NCBI GenBank assembly: GCA_041906185.1
Contig: JAYRJQ010000004.1
Coordinates: 193,354 to 257,353 of the forward strand
Direction: 5' to 3'
DNA: 64,000 bases
Source: Roseateles_B sp041906185
GTDB lineage: Bacteria > Pseudomonadota > Gammaproteobacteria > Burkholderiales > Burkholderiaceae_C
The position numbers were made by a program, and so were the translations under genes. The notes beneath the pieces were generated by a model. It made no database searches and was not told where the DNA came from. It saw nothing but the letters and a program-made list of their open reading frames with translations. The first letter of the stretch is position 1, and each line of letters opens with the position of its first letter. Of this stretch, positions 1-8,632 are shown one piece after another.

Positions 1-1
1 G

Positions 2-3000
2 CCGCTGGAGCAACAAGCCACCCGGGTTCTGGGGTTGAAGACCGAGATCGGCCGCCTGGAGGCCGATCCCGGCGCCTGGCTGCCCGCCATCACCCTGCAT
101 GACCTGCGCCTGAGCGACGCCCAGGGCCGCACGGCGCTGCGCCTGCCCGAGGTGAAGGCCGTGCTGTCCCTGCGCTCGCTCTATGCCCTGGAGGTGCGCT
201 TCGCCCAGCTGCTGATCAGCAAGCCGGAGCTCGAGCTGCGGCGGGACAAGCGCGGCCGCATCTTCGTGGCGGGCCTGGACATCGCCGAGGGCGAACGCTC
301 CTCCGACGGCGCCGAGCTCGCGGACTGGTTCTTCTCCCAGCCGGAATTTGTCATCCGCCAGGGCCGCATCCGCTGGGTGGACGAAAAGCGCCAGGCGCCG
401 CCGCTGGAGCTGGGCGGGCTGGACCTCGTCATGCGCAACGGCCTCGTCCACCACGACCTGCGCCTGGACGCCACGCCGCCCGCCGCCTGGGGCCAGGCCC
501 TGAGCCTGCGCGGTCGCTTCAAGCAGGCGCTGCTGACCCGGCCGAGCGAGTTCCAGCACTGGAGCGGCGAGCTCTTCGCCGACCTGCCCCGCGCCGACGT
601 GCGGGAGCTGCGCCGCTACCTGGACCTGCCCTTCGAGCTGTCCGAGGGCGACGGCGCGTTGCGGGGCTGGGCCGAGATCCGCGAGGGCCAGCCGCAGGCG
701 CTCACGCTGGACATGGCGCTGCGCTCCGTGCGCATGCGCCTGTCGCCGCGGGTCGACGTCCTCGACCTCAGCGGCATTGCCGGCCGCCTGGAGCTGCGCC
801 GCAGCGGCACGCAGCTGACGCTCTCCGCGAAGCAGCTGGGCTTCGAGCTGGACGACCGCCTCGTCTGGCCTCGCAGCGACTGGTCCCTCAGCGTGCAGGA
901 GGCGCAGGCCGGTGAGCGCGACGTCACCCAGGGCCCGGCGCCCGGACGCATTGTCGGGGGCGAGCTCAAGGCCCAGCGCCTGGACCTCGACCTGCTGGCC
1001 CGCATCGCGACCAAGCTCCCGCTGGGCGAGCAGCTGCGCCGGCTGATCGACGACATCGCGCCGCAGGGCGTGCTCAGCGACCTGGGCGCGAGCTGGGAAG
1101 GCAGCCTGGACGCCCCGAGCCGCTACCGCGCGCGCGGCCAGCTGACGCAGTTCAGCATGGAGGCCCAGGCCGGCGCCGACGCCCTGCACGTGGGCCGCCC
1201 GGGCCTGGACGGCGCGAGCCTGCGCTTCGAGGCCACCGAGCGCGGCGGGCAGGCGCAGCTGCACATCAGCGAGGGCTCGGTGGAGTTCCCGGGCGTCTTC
1301 GAGGCGCCGCGCATCCCCATCCAGCGCCTCTCGGCCCAGCTGGACTGGCGCATCGAGCCGCGCCCGCAGGGCCTGCCGATGGTCGAGCTCAAGGCCAGCG
1401 AGGTGAGCGTCGCCAACGAGGACCTGCTGGGCGAGCTGGAGGCCACGTGGCGCACCGGCGCCGGCGACGGCGTGGGGCGTGGCGGGCGCCTGCCGGGCCT
1501 GCTGGACCTGAACGGGCGGCTGTCCGAGGCCAAGGCTGCGGCGGTCTGGCGCTACCTGCCGCTCGGCGTGGGCGACCAGGCCCGCCACTACGTCCGCGAT
1601 GCCGTGCTGGACGGCACCGCCAGCAATGTGCAGTTCCGCAGCCGCGGCGATCTCTGGGACTTCCCCTACGACCGCAGCAAGGACGGCCAGTTCCGCATCA
1701 GCGCGCAGGCCCGCGACGTCCTGCTCGCCTACGTGCCCAGCCATGCCGCCCGTGATGGCGTCCCGGCCTACGAATCGCCCTGGCCCGTGATGGAGCGCGT
1801 GCAGGCCGAGCTGCTCTTCGACCGCGGCAGCATGAGCATCCGCAACGGCCGGGCCCAGGTGCTGGGCTACGAGCTCACCGGCGTGAATGGCGGCATCCGT
1901 GACCTCATCCACCACCAGGTGCTGGCGCTGGACGGCATCGGCCGCGGGCCGGCCTCGGAGCTGATCCGCTTCGTCAACGTCTCGCCCGTGGGCCAGTGGA
2001 CGGGCAACGCCCTCGCCACGGCGACGGCCAACGGCAACGCCGGGCTCAAGCTGAGCCTGCAGATGCCGCTGGACCATGTGGAGGCCACGCAGGTCAAGGG
2101 CAGTGTGCAGCTGCAGGGCACTGACCTGCGCCTGCGACCCGACGTGCCGCTGCTTGGCGCGGCGAAGGGGCGCGTCGATTTCGACCACAAGGGCTTGCAG
2201 ATCACCGGCGGCCAGGCCCAGGTGCTGGGTGGCGATGCCAGCTTCGAGGGCGGCAGCCAGAAGGACGGCAGCCTGCGCTTCACCGGCCAGGGCGTGGCCA
2301 CGGCGGACGGCCTGCGCCGTGCGGCCGAGATGGGGCTGCTGAGCCGGCTCGGCTCCTTCATGACCGGGCAGGCGGCGTACCGCCTGCAGCTGGGCATCCG
2401 GGGCGGCGCCACGGAGATCTCGGTGCAGTCCTCGCTGCAGGGCCTGGGCGTGGACCTGCCCGCCCCGCTGCGCAAGGATGCCGACGCCAGCTTGCCGCTG
2501 CTCTACCAGACGCAGTCGACCGGCACCCAGCGCGACGAGCTGCGCCTGGATGTCGGCCACCTGCTTCATGCCCTCTACCAGCGCGACACCAGCGACGCCG
2601 AGGCGCCCCGCGTGCTGCGCGGCGCCATCGCGGTCGAGGACCGGCTGCCCGCCTTGCCGGACAGCGGCGTGCTGTTCCAGGCGCGCCTCGGGCGCCTGCT
2701 GGCCGATCCGTGGCTGGCGGTGGAGTCCCAGCTGCTGGGCAGCGCCGGCAGTGGCGGTGGGGACGCCGGCTACGGCCCGACCCGCATCCAGCTGCAGGCC
2801 CAGCAGCTGCAGGTGGGCGGCCGGGCCATCAATCGCCTGAACGCCAGCCTGGCCCGCGCGGACGCCTGGTCCTGGCGGGGCACGCTGGACGCCGAGCAGC
2901 TGGCCGGCCAGATCGACTGGCGGGACAACGCCGCGCCGCAGGGCGGGCGCCTGTTCGCGCGGCTGAGCCGGTTGTCGCTGCCCAAGAGCGAGGCCGATTC

Positions 3001-3982
3001 CGTCAGCCAGCTGCTGGAGAAGACGGACACGCAGGTGCCGGCGCTGGACGTGGTGGTGGACGATTTCGAGCTGCGCGGCAAGCGCCTCGGCCGCCTGGAG
3101 GTGGAGGCGCAGCTCCAGGGGCCGCGCCTGCCCGCGGGGCGCGAATGGAAGCTCAACCGCCTGCAGCTCAAGAGCCCGGACGCCACGCTCTCCGCCACCG
3201 GCCAGTGGAAGGCCGAGCCCGGCCAGACGCAGCGGCGTACCCAGCTCGACTGGCAGCTCGACGTGGCCGACGCCGGCAAACTGCTGGAGCGCATCGGGCA
3301 GGGTCAGGTCTTGCGCAACGGGCGCGGCAAGCTGCGCGGGCAGCTCGGCTGGCAGGGCTCGCCGCTGTCGCCGGACTACGGCAGCATGGCCGGGCAGCTC
3401 AATGTGGGGCTGGATGCCGGCCAGTTCCTGAAGGCCGAGCCGGGCGTCGGCCGCCTGCTGGGCGTGCTGAGCCTGCAGAGCCTGCCGCGGCGCCTGCTGC
3501 TGGACTTCCGCGACGTCTTCTCCGAGGGCTTCGCCTTTGACAACTTCGAGGGCGACGTGCGCATCGAGCGCGGCCTCGCCCGCAGCGAGAACCTGCGCAT
3601 GCGCGGCGTGCAGGCCCTAGTGCTGATGGACGGCCACGCGGACCTCGCCCGCGAAACTCAAGACCTGCGCGTGCTCGTGGTGCCGCAGGTCAACGCGGGC
3701 GGTGCCTCGCTGGCCTATGCCGCCATCAACCCGGCCATCGGCCTCGGCACCTTCCTCGCCCAGCTGCTGCTGCGCAAGCCCATGGCGGCCGCCGGCACGA
3801 GCGAGTTCCATGTCACCGGGACCTGGGAATCGCCCAAGGTCGAGGAAGTGCCGCACAAGGGCGGCGTGCCCGACGACGCGGCCAGCAAGCCGGCCGCTGC
3901 GGCCCCTGCTTCCGCACCCGCCCCGGTCCCAGCACCGGCATCGAGTCCGGCCCCCGTGCCGCCGTCCGCCGTCACCCCCTGA
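2..3982 (+). CDS. yhdP: YhdP-family AsmA-like envelope protein (5' end outside window)
   Basis: The reading frame is already open at base 2, and the visible part is about 1,326 residues, so the start and the expected N-terminal membrane anchor lie upstream of the window. The protein has the low-complexity beta-rich look of YhdP/AsmA-like proteins, with repeated amphipathic strands such as LDLDLLARIATKLPLGEQ and a C-terminal AsmA_2-like part (YAAINPAIGLGTFLAQLLL) near residue 1240. Known family members are long inner-membrane-anchored periplasmic bridges linked to phospholipid transport to the outer membrane. The last ~50 residues are an Ala/Pro-rich tail that looks disordered. The next gene, a nitrilase-family hydrolase, starts 10 bases after the stop; this pairing is frequent in betaproteobacteria. 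The family call is firm; the exact transport role is known only from homologues. Confidence 0.88.
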   Translation, partial: PLEQQATRVLGLKTEIGRLEADPGAWLPAITLHDLRLSDAQGRTALRLPEVKAVLSLRSLYALEVRFAQLLISKPELELRRDKRGRIFVAGLDIAEGERSSDGAELADWFFSQPEFVIRQGRIRWVDEKRQAPPLELGGLDLVMRNGLVHHDLRLDATPPAAWGQALSLRGRFKQALLTRPSEFQHWSGELFADLPRADVRELRRYLDLPFELSEGDGALRGWAEIREGQPQALTLDMALRSVRMRLSPRVDVLDLSGIAGRLELRRSGTQLTLSAKQLGFELDDRLVWPRSDWSLSVQEAQAGERDVTQGPAPGRIVGGELKAQRLDLDLLARIATKLPLGEQLRRLIDDIAPQGVLSDLGASWEGSLDAPSRYRARGQLTQFSMEAQAGADALHVGRPGLDGASLRFEATERGGQAQLHISEGSVEFPGVFEAPRIPIQRLSAQLDWRIEPRPQGLPMVELKASEVSVANEDLLGELEATWRTGAGDGVGRGGRLPGLLDLNGRLSEAKAAAVWRYLPLGVGDQARHYVRDAVLDGTASNVQFRSRGDLWDFPYDRSKDGQFRISAQARDVLLAYVPSHAARDGVPAYESPWPVMERVQAELLFDRGSMSIRNGRAQVLGYELTGVNGGIRDLIHHQVLALDGIGRGPASELIRFVNVSPVGQWTGNALATATANGNAGLKLSLQMPLDHVEATQVKGSVQLQGTDLRLRPDVPLLGAAKGRVDFDHKGLQITGGQAQVLGGDASFEGGSQKDGSLRFTGQGVATADGLRRAAEMGLLSRLGSFMTGQAAYRLQLGIRGGATEISVQSSLQGLGVDLPAPLRKDADASLPLLYQTQSTGTQRDELRLDVGHLLHALYQRDTSDAEAPRVLRGAIAVEDRLPALPDSGVLFQARLGRLLADPWLAVESQLLGSAGSGGGDAGYGPTRIQLQAQQLQVGGRAINRLNASLARADAWSWRGTLDAEQLAGQIDWRDNAAPQGGRLFARLSRLSLPKSEADSVSQLLEKTDTQVPALDVVVDDFELRGKRLGRLEVEAQLQGPRLPAGREWKLNRLQLKSPDATLSATGQWKAEPGQTQRRTQLDWQLDVADAGKLLERIGQGQVLRNGRGKLRGQLGWQGSPLSPDYGSMAGQLNVGLDAGQFLKAEPGVGRLLGVLSLQSLPRRLLLDFRDVFSEGFAFDNFEGDVRIERGLARSENLRMRGVQALVLMDGHADLARETQDLRVLVVPQVNAGGASLAYAAINPAIGLGTFLAQLLLRKPMAAAGTSEFHVTGTWESPKVEEVPHKGGVPDDAASKPAAAAPASAPAPVPAPASSPAPVPPSAVTP

Positions 3983-3992
3983 GGAGAAGCCC

Positions 3993-4847
3993 GTGAAGAT
4001 CGCCGCCATCCAGATGGTTTCGACCCCCGACGCCAGCCGCAATCTGCAGCGCGCCTGCGAGCTCATGGCGCAGGCCGCCGCCGGGGGCGCCGAGGCCGTG
4101 GCCCTGCCCGAGTACTTCTGTCTGATGGGCCTGCAGGACCGCGACAAGCTCGCCATCGCCGAGCGCGATCTGGCGGTGGCGCCCGATGCGGCCGCGCCCC
4201 TGCAGCGCGCCCTGGCACAGGCCGCGCGGGAGCTGGGCGTGTGGGTGCTGGGCGGCACGCTGCCCATCGCCTGCGAAGGCGCGGCCGCCGGCGAGCGCGT
4301 GCGCAACAGCGTGTGCGTCTACGCCCCCGACGGCCAGCGGGCCGCGCGCTACGACAAGATCCACCTCTTCCGCTTCAACAACGGCCGCGAGGCCTACGAC
4401 GAAGGCCAGGTGCTGGAGCGCGGCGAGCAACCCGTCACGGTGGACCTGCGCGCGCGGGACGGCCGGACCTGGCGCACGGGGCTGTCCGTCTGCTACGACC
4501 TGCGCTTCCCCGAGCTGTTCCGGGCCATGAGCTTCACGCCGGGCCAGCCGCCCTGCGACCTCATCGCCGTACCCGCTGCCTTCACCTACACGACGGGCGA
4601 GGCGCACTGGGAGCTGCTGCTGCGCGCCCGCGCGGTGGAGAACCAGGCCTATGTCATCGCGCCGGCCCAGGGCGGGCGCCACGAGAACGGCCGCCGTACC
4701 TGGGGTCACAGCCTCATCATCGACCCCTGGGGCCAGGTCCTGGCCTGCCTGCCGGAAGGCGAGGGCGTGGTGATGGCAGCGCTCGACGCCGAGCGCCTGG
4801 CGGCCGTGCGCAGCCAGCTGCCGGCCCTGCAGCACCGCCTGCTCTGA
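3993..4847 (+). CDS. Carbon-nitrogen hydrolase (nitrilase superfamily, Nit-type)
   Basis: A 284-aa cytoplasmic hydrolase. The nitrilase-superfamily triad is visible: Glu40 in LPEYF, Lys122 in YDKIHLF and nucleophile Cys167 in SVCYDLRFPELFRAM. Length and motifs fit the Nit1/Nit2 omega-amidase branch, which repairs deaminated glutathione or hydrolyses omega-amides, rather than true nitrilases; the substrate is an inference. The GTG start at 3993 was chosen because GAGGAG lies 7-12 bases upstream and the protein then begins with the conserved beta strand KIAAIQM; an upstream extension of the frame would run through the yhdP end. It follows yhdP by 10 bases and is probably cotranscribed with it. 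Confidence 0.88.
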   Translation: MKIAAIQMVSTPDASRNLQRACELMAQAAAGGAEAVALPEYFCLMGLQDRDKLAIAERDLAVAPDAAAPLQRALAQAARELGVWVLGGTLPIACEGAAAGERVRNSVCVYAPDGQRAARYDKIHLFRFNNGREAYDEGQVLERGEQPVTVDLRARDGRTWRTGLSVCYDLRFPELFRAMSFTPGQPPCDLIAVPAAFTYTTGEAHWELLLRARAVENQAYVIAPAQGGRHENGRRTWGHSLIIDPWGQVLACLPEGEGVVMAALDAERLAAVRSQLPALQHRLL

Positions 4848-4878
4848 GCGGGCGGCGGGGCCGATCCGGACGGGCTTT

Positions 4879-4898
4879 GCCGCGCTTTTCGCGGCTTT
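4879..4898 (+). terminator. Possible weak intrinsic terminator
   Basis: A GCCGCG/CGCGGC stem of 6 bp with a CTTTT loop is followed by TTT, 31 bases after the hydrolase stop and just before the lipoprotein gene. The T-run is short, so termination is only plausible. Confidence 0.35.
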
Positions 4899-4944
4899 GG
4901 CGGGAGCCGCGACGGGCATGATGGGCGCGAGGAGACTGCCCGCC

Positions 4945-5550
4945 ATGCGCCCGATTTCGTCCACCGTTCTTGCGTCCGTGCCGCTGCTGGCCCTGGCCTT
5001 GCTGTTGGGCGCCTGCGGCACGCCCGCCGAACCCGCCGGCATGGCCCTGGGCGCAGCCGAGCGCCTGCAGCTGCGCAGCTGGATTCCGGACGGTCTCAAG
5101 GGCCAGATCCGCCTGGGCAAGGTCGGCGGCGGTGCCGAGACCTGGGAGTACTGGGGATCCAAGATCAGCGACGAAAGCCTGCGCATCGCCATCGACGAGT
5201 CGCTGCGCGGCGTGGGCCTGGCGGCGGTGATGCCGGAGGGCGGGCGCTACGAGCTCCAGGCGCAGCTGCAGCAGCTGAAGCAGCCCATGGTCGCCGCTGA
5301 CGTCACCGTGGCGCTCTACATGCACTACCGCCTCGTCGAGCGCGCCACCGGCAAGCTGGTCTACGAGCGCCAGATGCGCCTGGTGCACACCACGCCGCTG
5401 GACGCTTCCTGGCTCGACATGAACGAGCGCACGCGCCTGGCCAACGAGGCGGCGCTGCACCAGTCGCTGAACCAGCTGGTGCGCGAGCTGATCGAGCTGC
5501 GGCTGGTCTGGTCATCAGGCCCGCACGCCTGGCCTGCACCCGCCGCCTGA
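4945..5550 (+). CDS. Putative lipoprotein, function unknown
   Basis: A 201-aa protein with a clear type II signal peptide: MRP, a hydrophobic stretch LLALALLLG, then the lipobox LLGAC with Cys at about residue 23. The ATG at 4945 was preferred to upstream in-frame starts because GAGGAGA lies 10 bases before it and it gives a normal-length signal peptide. The mature part is soluble and mixed alpha/beta (RYELQAQLQQLKQPM, VALYMHYRLVERATGKLVYE), which recalls small outer-membrane lipoproteins with a LptE-like or DUF-type fold, but I do not recognise the family. It is probably anchored to the inner leaflet of the outer membrane, since no Asp follows the Cys. Confidence 0.8.
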   Translation: MRPISSTVLASVPLLALALLLGACGTPAEPAGMALGAAERLQLRSWIPDGLKGQIRLGKVGGGAETWEYWGSKISDESLRIAIDESLRGVGLAAVMPEGGRYELQAQLQQLKQPMVAADVTVALYMHYRLVERATGKLVYERQMRLVHTTPLDASWLDMNERTRLANEAALHQSLNQLVRELIELRLVWSSGPHAWPAPAA

Positions 5551-5593
5551 CAATGCGCGACAGGGCGCCGCCTGGCGCGCCCGGGAACCCGCC

Positions 5594-5980
5594 ATGACGA
5601 CCACCCCCACGCCTGCTGCTCCCGCCGGTGCCGACGAGGCGCCGCCGCTCCTGCTGATGCTCACCACGCTGCCCAGCCGTGAGGCGGCGCAGGCCCTGGC
5701 CCGCGAGGCCGTGCAGCGACAGCTGGCGGCCTGCGCGCAGATCGAGGCCATCGAGAGCCTCTACCGCTGGGAGGGCCAGGTCTGCGAAGACCCGGAGTGG
5801 CGCCTGCTGCTCAAGACCACGCCGGCGTGCCGCGCCGCGCTGGCGGCGCTGGTGTCGGACCTGCATCCCTACGCGCTGCCGGCCATGTTGTGCGTGCCCG
5901 TGGGCTGGAGCGAGCCGGCGTTTGCCGCCTGGGTGCAGGCGTCCTGCTCGCCGGCGGGTGAGGGCCGTGAGCCGGCCTGA
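5594..5980 (+). CDS. cutA: Divalent cation tolerance protein CutA
   Basis: A 128-aa protein of CutA1 type. Recognisable elements are the first strand LLLMLTTLPSREAAQALA, the central LAACAQIEAIESLYRWEGQ and the C-terminal YALPAMLCVPV. CutA proteins form very stable trimers with a ferredoxin-like fold and bind divalent metals; the copper-tolerance role comes from E. coli and is not general. The N-terminal ~18 residues, rich in Thr/Ala/Pro, are an extension beyond the usual core. The gene ends 15 bases before the convergent aqpS gene. Confidence 0.92.
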   Translation: MTTTPTPAAPAGADEAPPLLLMLTTLPSREAAQALAREAVQRQLAACAQIEAIESLYRWEGQVCEDPEWRLLLKTTPACRAALAALVSDLHPYALPAMLCVPVGWSEPAFAAWVQASCSPAGEGREPA

Positions 5981-5995
5981 TCGAGGCCGAGCGCG

Positions 5996-6652
5996 TCAGC
6001 GCGCGGCGGGCGTCGGGCCCAGCAGCCGGTGCAACACGACGGCCACGAGCGCGCCGAGCGCCTCTGCGACGATGAAGCCCGGGACGCTGCCCGGCGCAAT
6101 GCCGGCGAAGCTGTCGCTGAACATGCGCCCGACGGCGGCGGCCGGATTGGCGAAGGACGTCGAGGCGGTGAACCAGTAGGCCGCGCCGATGTAAGCCGCG
6201 ACGAGGCCCGCGGCCCGGCCGGCCGGCGCGCGCAGGATCACCAGCAGCAGTCCGGCCGTGGCGACCGCCTCCGCGAGCCATTGCCCGGTGCCGCTGCGCA
6301 CATGGCTTGAGAGCTGCAGCACCGGCAGCTCGAACATGGCGTGCACCAGCCAGGCGCCCAGCACGGCCCCGATGAGCTGCGCCGCCACATAGGGCAGCAG
6401 GTGCCGCCTCGGGAGCGCCCCGCGGCCGGCCATCACGGCGCTGACGACCGGATTGAAATGCGCGCCGCTCACGGGTCCGAGGATCTCGATGAGCACGAAG
6501 AGCCCGCCCACCGTGGCCAGCGTGTTGGCCAGCAGCGCGAGCCCCGCTTGCCCGCCCGCGAGACGCTCGGCCATCACGCCCGAACCGATCACGACGGCCA
6601 GCAGGCCGGCGCTGCCCAGCAGCTCGGCGCTCAATGCACGTGTCAGCCGCAT
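5996..6652 (-). CDS. aqpS: Aquaglyceroporin-family channel of ars operon (AqpS-like)
   Basis: A 218-aa membrane protein of the MIP family with about six membrane segments and two half-helix loops: NPV in GAHFNPVVSAV (first loop) and NPA in SFANPAAAVGRMF (second loop). The first loop carries NPV instead of NPA. As the last gene of an arsR-arsI-arsC operon and with no arsB or acr3 in the window, it fits the AqpS arrangement known from Sinorhizobium, where arsenite made by ArsC leaves the cell down its gradient through the channel. That role is inferred from context. It starts 2 bases after the arsC stop, so the two are translationally coupled or nearly so. Confidence 0.85.
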   Translation of the reverse strand: MRLTRALSAELLGSAGLLAVVIGSGVMAERLAGGQAGLALLANTLATVGGLFVLIEILGPVSGAHFNPVVSAVMAGRGALPRRHLLPYVAAQLIGAVLGAWLVHAMFELPVLQLSSHVRSGTGQWLAEAVATAGLLLVILRAPAGRAAGLVAAYIGAAYWFTASTSFANPAAAVGRMFSDSFAGIAPGSVPGFIVAEALGALVAVVLHRLLGPTPAAR

Positions 6653-6654
6653 GG

Positions 6655-7161
6655 TCAGGCCGCTCCGATCGTCTGCACGGCCTGCTGCAGCGCGGCACGG
6701 TCGAGGTGGTCCAGCGGCAGCTGCAGCAGCTGCAGCAGGCGGTAGCCGAGGGCCTGGCGCGTGAGCTCGAAGGCGCGGCGCCGGCCCTCGTCGCCACCCT
6801 CGGCCGTGGACGGGTCCGGATAGCCCCAGTGCACCTTCACCGGCGCCTGACCGGCGCCGCCGAAGAAGACGGGGCAGGACTCGGCGGCGGCGCTGTCGCA
6901 GACCGTGATGACGAGACTCAGCGCTGGCGCGTCCTCGCCGGTGAACTCGTCCCAGCTTTTGCTGCGGCAGCCCTCGGTGTCGATGCCGGCCTGATGGAGC
7001 GCTTCCAGCGCGAAGGGGTTGATGCGGCCGCTGGGCGCGCTGCCGGCGCTGTGGGCACGGACGTCCACGCCCAGGCGGCGCGCCCAGTGGTTGAGCATGC
7101 CCTCGGCGAGCACGCTACGCGCGGAGTTGTGGGTGCAGAGGATGAGGACGTGGAAGGTCAT
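6655..7161 (-). CDS. arsC: Arsenate reductase, LMW-phosphatase type
   Basis: A 168-aa cytoplasmic enzyme of the low-molecular-weight phosphatase fold, reducing arsenate to arsenite. The P-loop is CTHNSAR (Cys9-Arg15), and the second and third redox cysteines are Cys88 and Cys96 in TVCDSAAAESCPVF, close to the Cys10/Cys82/Cys89 relay of the thioredoxin-coupled enzymes. HWGYPDPS is the Asp-containing loop near residue 111. The start at 7161 gives the canonical N-terminus FHVLILCTHNSAR; an upstream extension is mostly Pro/Thr/Ala and overlaps the previous gene. It lies 10 bases after the fatty-acid-hydroxylase-like gene. The C-terminal Leu/Gln-rich helix (residues 137-168) is longer than in short homologues. 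Confidence 0.95.
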   Translation of the reverse strand: MTFHVLILCTHNSARSVLAEGMLNHWARRLGVDVRAHSAGSAPSGRINPFALEALHQAGIDTEGCRSKSWDEFTGEDAPALSLVITVCDSAAAESCPVFFGGAGQAPVKVHWGYPDPSTAEGGDEGRRRAFELTRQALGYRLLQLLQLPLDHLDRAALQQAVQTIGAA

Positions 7162-7171
7162 GGTGGGTCGA

Positions 7172-8128
7172 TCAGGAGGCCGATGGACGGCAGCAAGGGG
7201 GAAGCAGAGGGGCCAGCAGCTGCTGCAGATAGGAGCCGCGGGCGGGGTAGCGGGCATGCGTGTCGAACAGGCCCACGGCATGGGGGCGGCTGTCGGCACT
7301 GGCGGGGCGGTAGGTGCCGAAGACGTGGTCCCACAGCAGCAGGGCGCTGCCGTAGTTCGCATGCGCCTCCGCGTGCCGGCTGCCGTGATGCCAGCGGTGC
7401 GCCGCGTTCGTGCTGAGCACGGCGTCGAGCCAGCCATTGCGCGTGCGCACATTGGCGTGCTGCAGCATCACCACCGGCTGGGTGAGGGCCAGCGCCCCCA
7501 GCATGACGTCGGCCGGCACGCCCATCGCGAGCAGCGGCAGCAGGCTCGCCACGCTGTTCAGGAGATGGTTGAGCGGATGCAGGCGCAGGTTGTTGAGCCA
7601 GTACAGGCGAGTGGGCGCGTGGTGCATCGCGTGCAGCGCCCACAGGCCGCGCCATTCGTGGTGCAGGCGATGGGAGCCGTACTTGGCCAGCTCCATCCAG
7701 AGCAGCGCGGCCAGGATCTGCCAGCCGATGGCGATCTCCTGCAGCGGCCAGCGCAGCGCAGTGGGCAGGTGCTCGCGCAGGACCTCGGCCAGCAGCGGCA
7801 GGCCGGCCTTGAGCAGCGGCTCCAGAAAGCCCAGCAGGACGGCCGCGCTGAGTCCGTCGGCCCAGGCGCTGGCCCCCGCGTCCGGTTGCTGCCAGCGCGG
7901 GTCGAAGGGACGCAGGCGCTCCAGCCCGGCCGCCAACGCCAGCATCAGCGCGCTCCAGGCGGTCAGCGCGGCGGCGGTCGGGCCGCCGATGGCCTGGCAC
8001 GCCAGGTAGACCGCCAGCCCGCCGCCGACGGCCAGTGGGTACAGGCCGGGCAGCAGGGCGTCCAGGAGGTCGCCCAGAAGGCGGGCGAGGCCCGCGGGCA
8101 CCTGCCGGTGCCGATCAGAGCGGGGCAT
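7172..8128 (-). CDS. Fatty acid hydroxylase / sterol desaturase superfamily protein
   Basis: A 318-aa integral membrane protein with the histidine clusters of the di-iron fatty acid hydroxylase superfamily: SHRLHHE, LHAMHH and HRWHHGSRH, plus several hydrophobic helices. Members hydroxylate or desaturate membrane lipids or sterol-like molecules using O2. The ATG at 8128 gives an N-terminus just before the first helices; upstream in-frame sequence is low-complexity Arg/Pro/Ala. It is embedded between arsI and arsC with gaps of 7 and 10 bases, so it is part of the arsenic operon, which is an unusual membership. It could modify lipids or act on an organoarsenical such as an arsenolipid; the sequence cannot tell. 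Confidence 0.83.
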   Translation of the reverse strand: MPRSDRHRQVPAGLARLLGDLLDALLPGLYPLAVGGGLAVYLACQAIGGPTAAALTAWSALMLALAAGLERLRPFDPRWQQPDAGASAWADGLSAAVLLGFLEPLLKAGLPLLAEVLREHLPTALRWPLQEIAIGWQILAALLWMELAKYGSHRLHHEWRGLWALHAMHHAPTRLYWLNNLRLHPLNHLLNSVASLLPLLAMGVPADVMLGALALTQPVVMLQHANVRTRNGWLDAVLSTNAAHRWHHGSRHAEAHANYGSALLLWDHVFGTYRPASADSRPHAVGLFDTHARYPARGSYLQQLLAPLLPPCCRPSAS

Positions 8129-8135
8129 GGCCGCG

Positions 8136-8618
8136 TCAGCAGCAGCTGCTTGCTCGGGGCGCGGCCGGCGTGCCGCAGCTGCCCGCCGGGCAGCAGGCGG
8201 CGCCGGCGTCCGTCGCGCTGGGAGCGCCGGTGGCCGCGGGCGCCTCACGGAACACCGGAATCTGCGCGAGGGTATGGAAATGCTCCCAGGCGATGCCTTG
8301 CGGGTCGGTGATCCAGTGCTTCTCGCTTTGCGCGTAGCAGCAGCTGGTGGCGCCCTCATCCACGAGGCTCAGGTCGGCGGCCGTGGCGCGGGCCTTCAGC
8401 TCGGCCAGCTCCTCCGTGCTGTCCGTCTGGAAGCCCAGGTGATCCAGCCCGGGGGCGCTGCCCCGCGTCGAGATGGCGAAGTTCACGCGGGGATCGTCCA
8501 GCATCCACTTGGCGTAATCGGCCTCCAGGCGGGTGGGCTCCGCGGCAAAGAGCCGGGAGTAGAACGCCACGCTCCGGGCGAGGTCGTCGACGTGGACATG
8601 CACATGGAATCGCTTCAT
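8136..8618 (-). CDS. arsI: ArsI-like C-As lyase (glyoxalase/VOC fold)
   Basis: A 160-aa member of the vicinal oxygen chelate (glyoxalase) fold. The vicinal cysteine pair Cys93-Cys94 in TSCCYAQSEKHW and candidate iron ligands His5, His60 and Glu112 match the ArsI pattern (His5, His62, Glu115, Cys96-Cys97 in the Bacillus enzyme), which cleaves the carbon-arsenic bond of trivalent organoarsenicals such as MAs(III) using O2 and Fe(II). The relatives once named CadI share this pattern. The C-terminal ~35 residues form a cysteine-rich tail (ACCPAGSC and a terminal CC), probably an extra As(III) binding site. It lies directly after arsR. Assignment as ArsI rather than a generic CadI-like protein is supported by the operon. 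Confidence 0.85.
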   Translation of the reverse strand: MKRFHVHVHVDDLARSVAFYSRLFAAEPTRLEADYAKWMLDDPRVNFAISTRGSAPGLDHLGFQTDSTEELAELKARATAADLSLVDEGATSCCYAQSEKHWITDPQGIAWEHFHTLAQIPVFREAPAATGAPSATDAGAACCPAGSCGTPAAPRASSCC

Positions 8619-8632
8619 GGGGAACGCTCCGA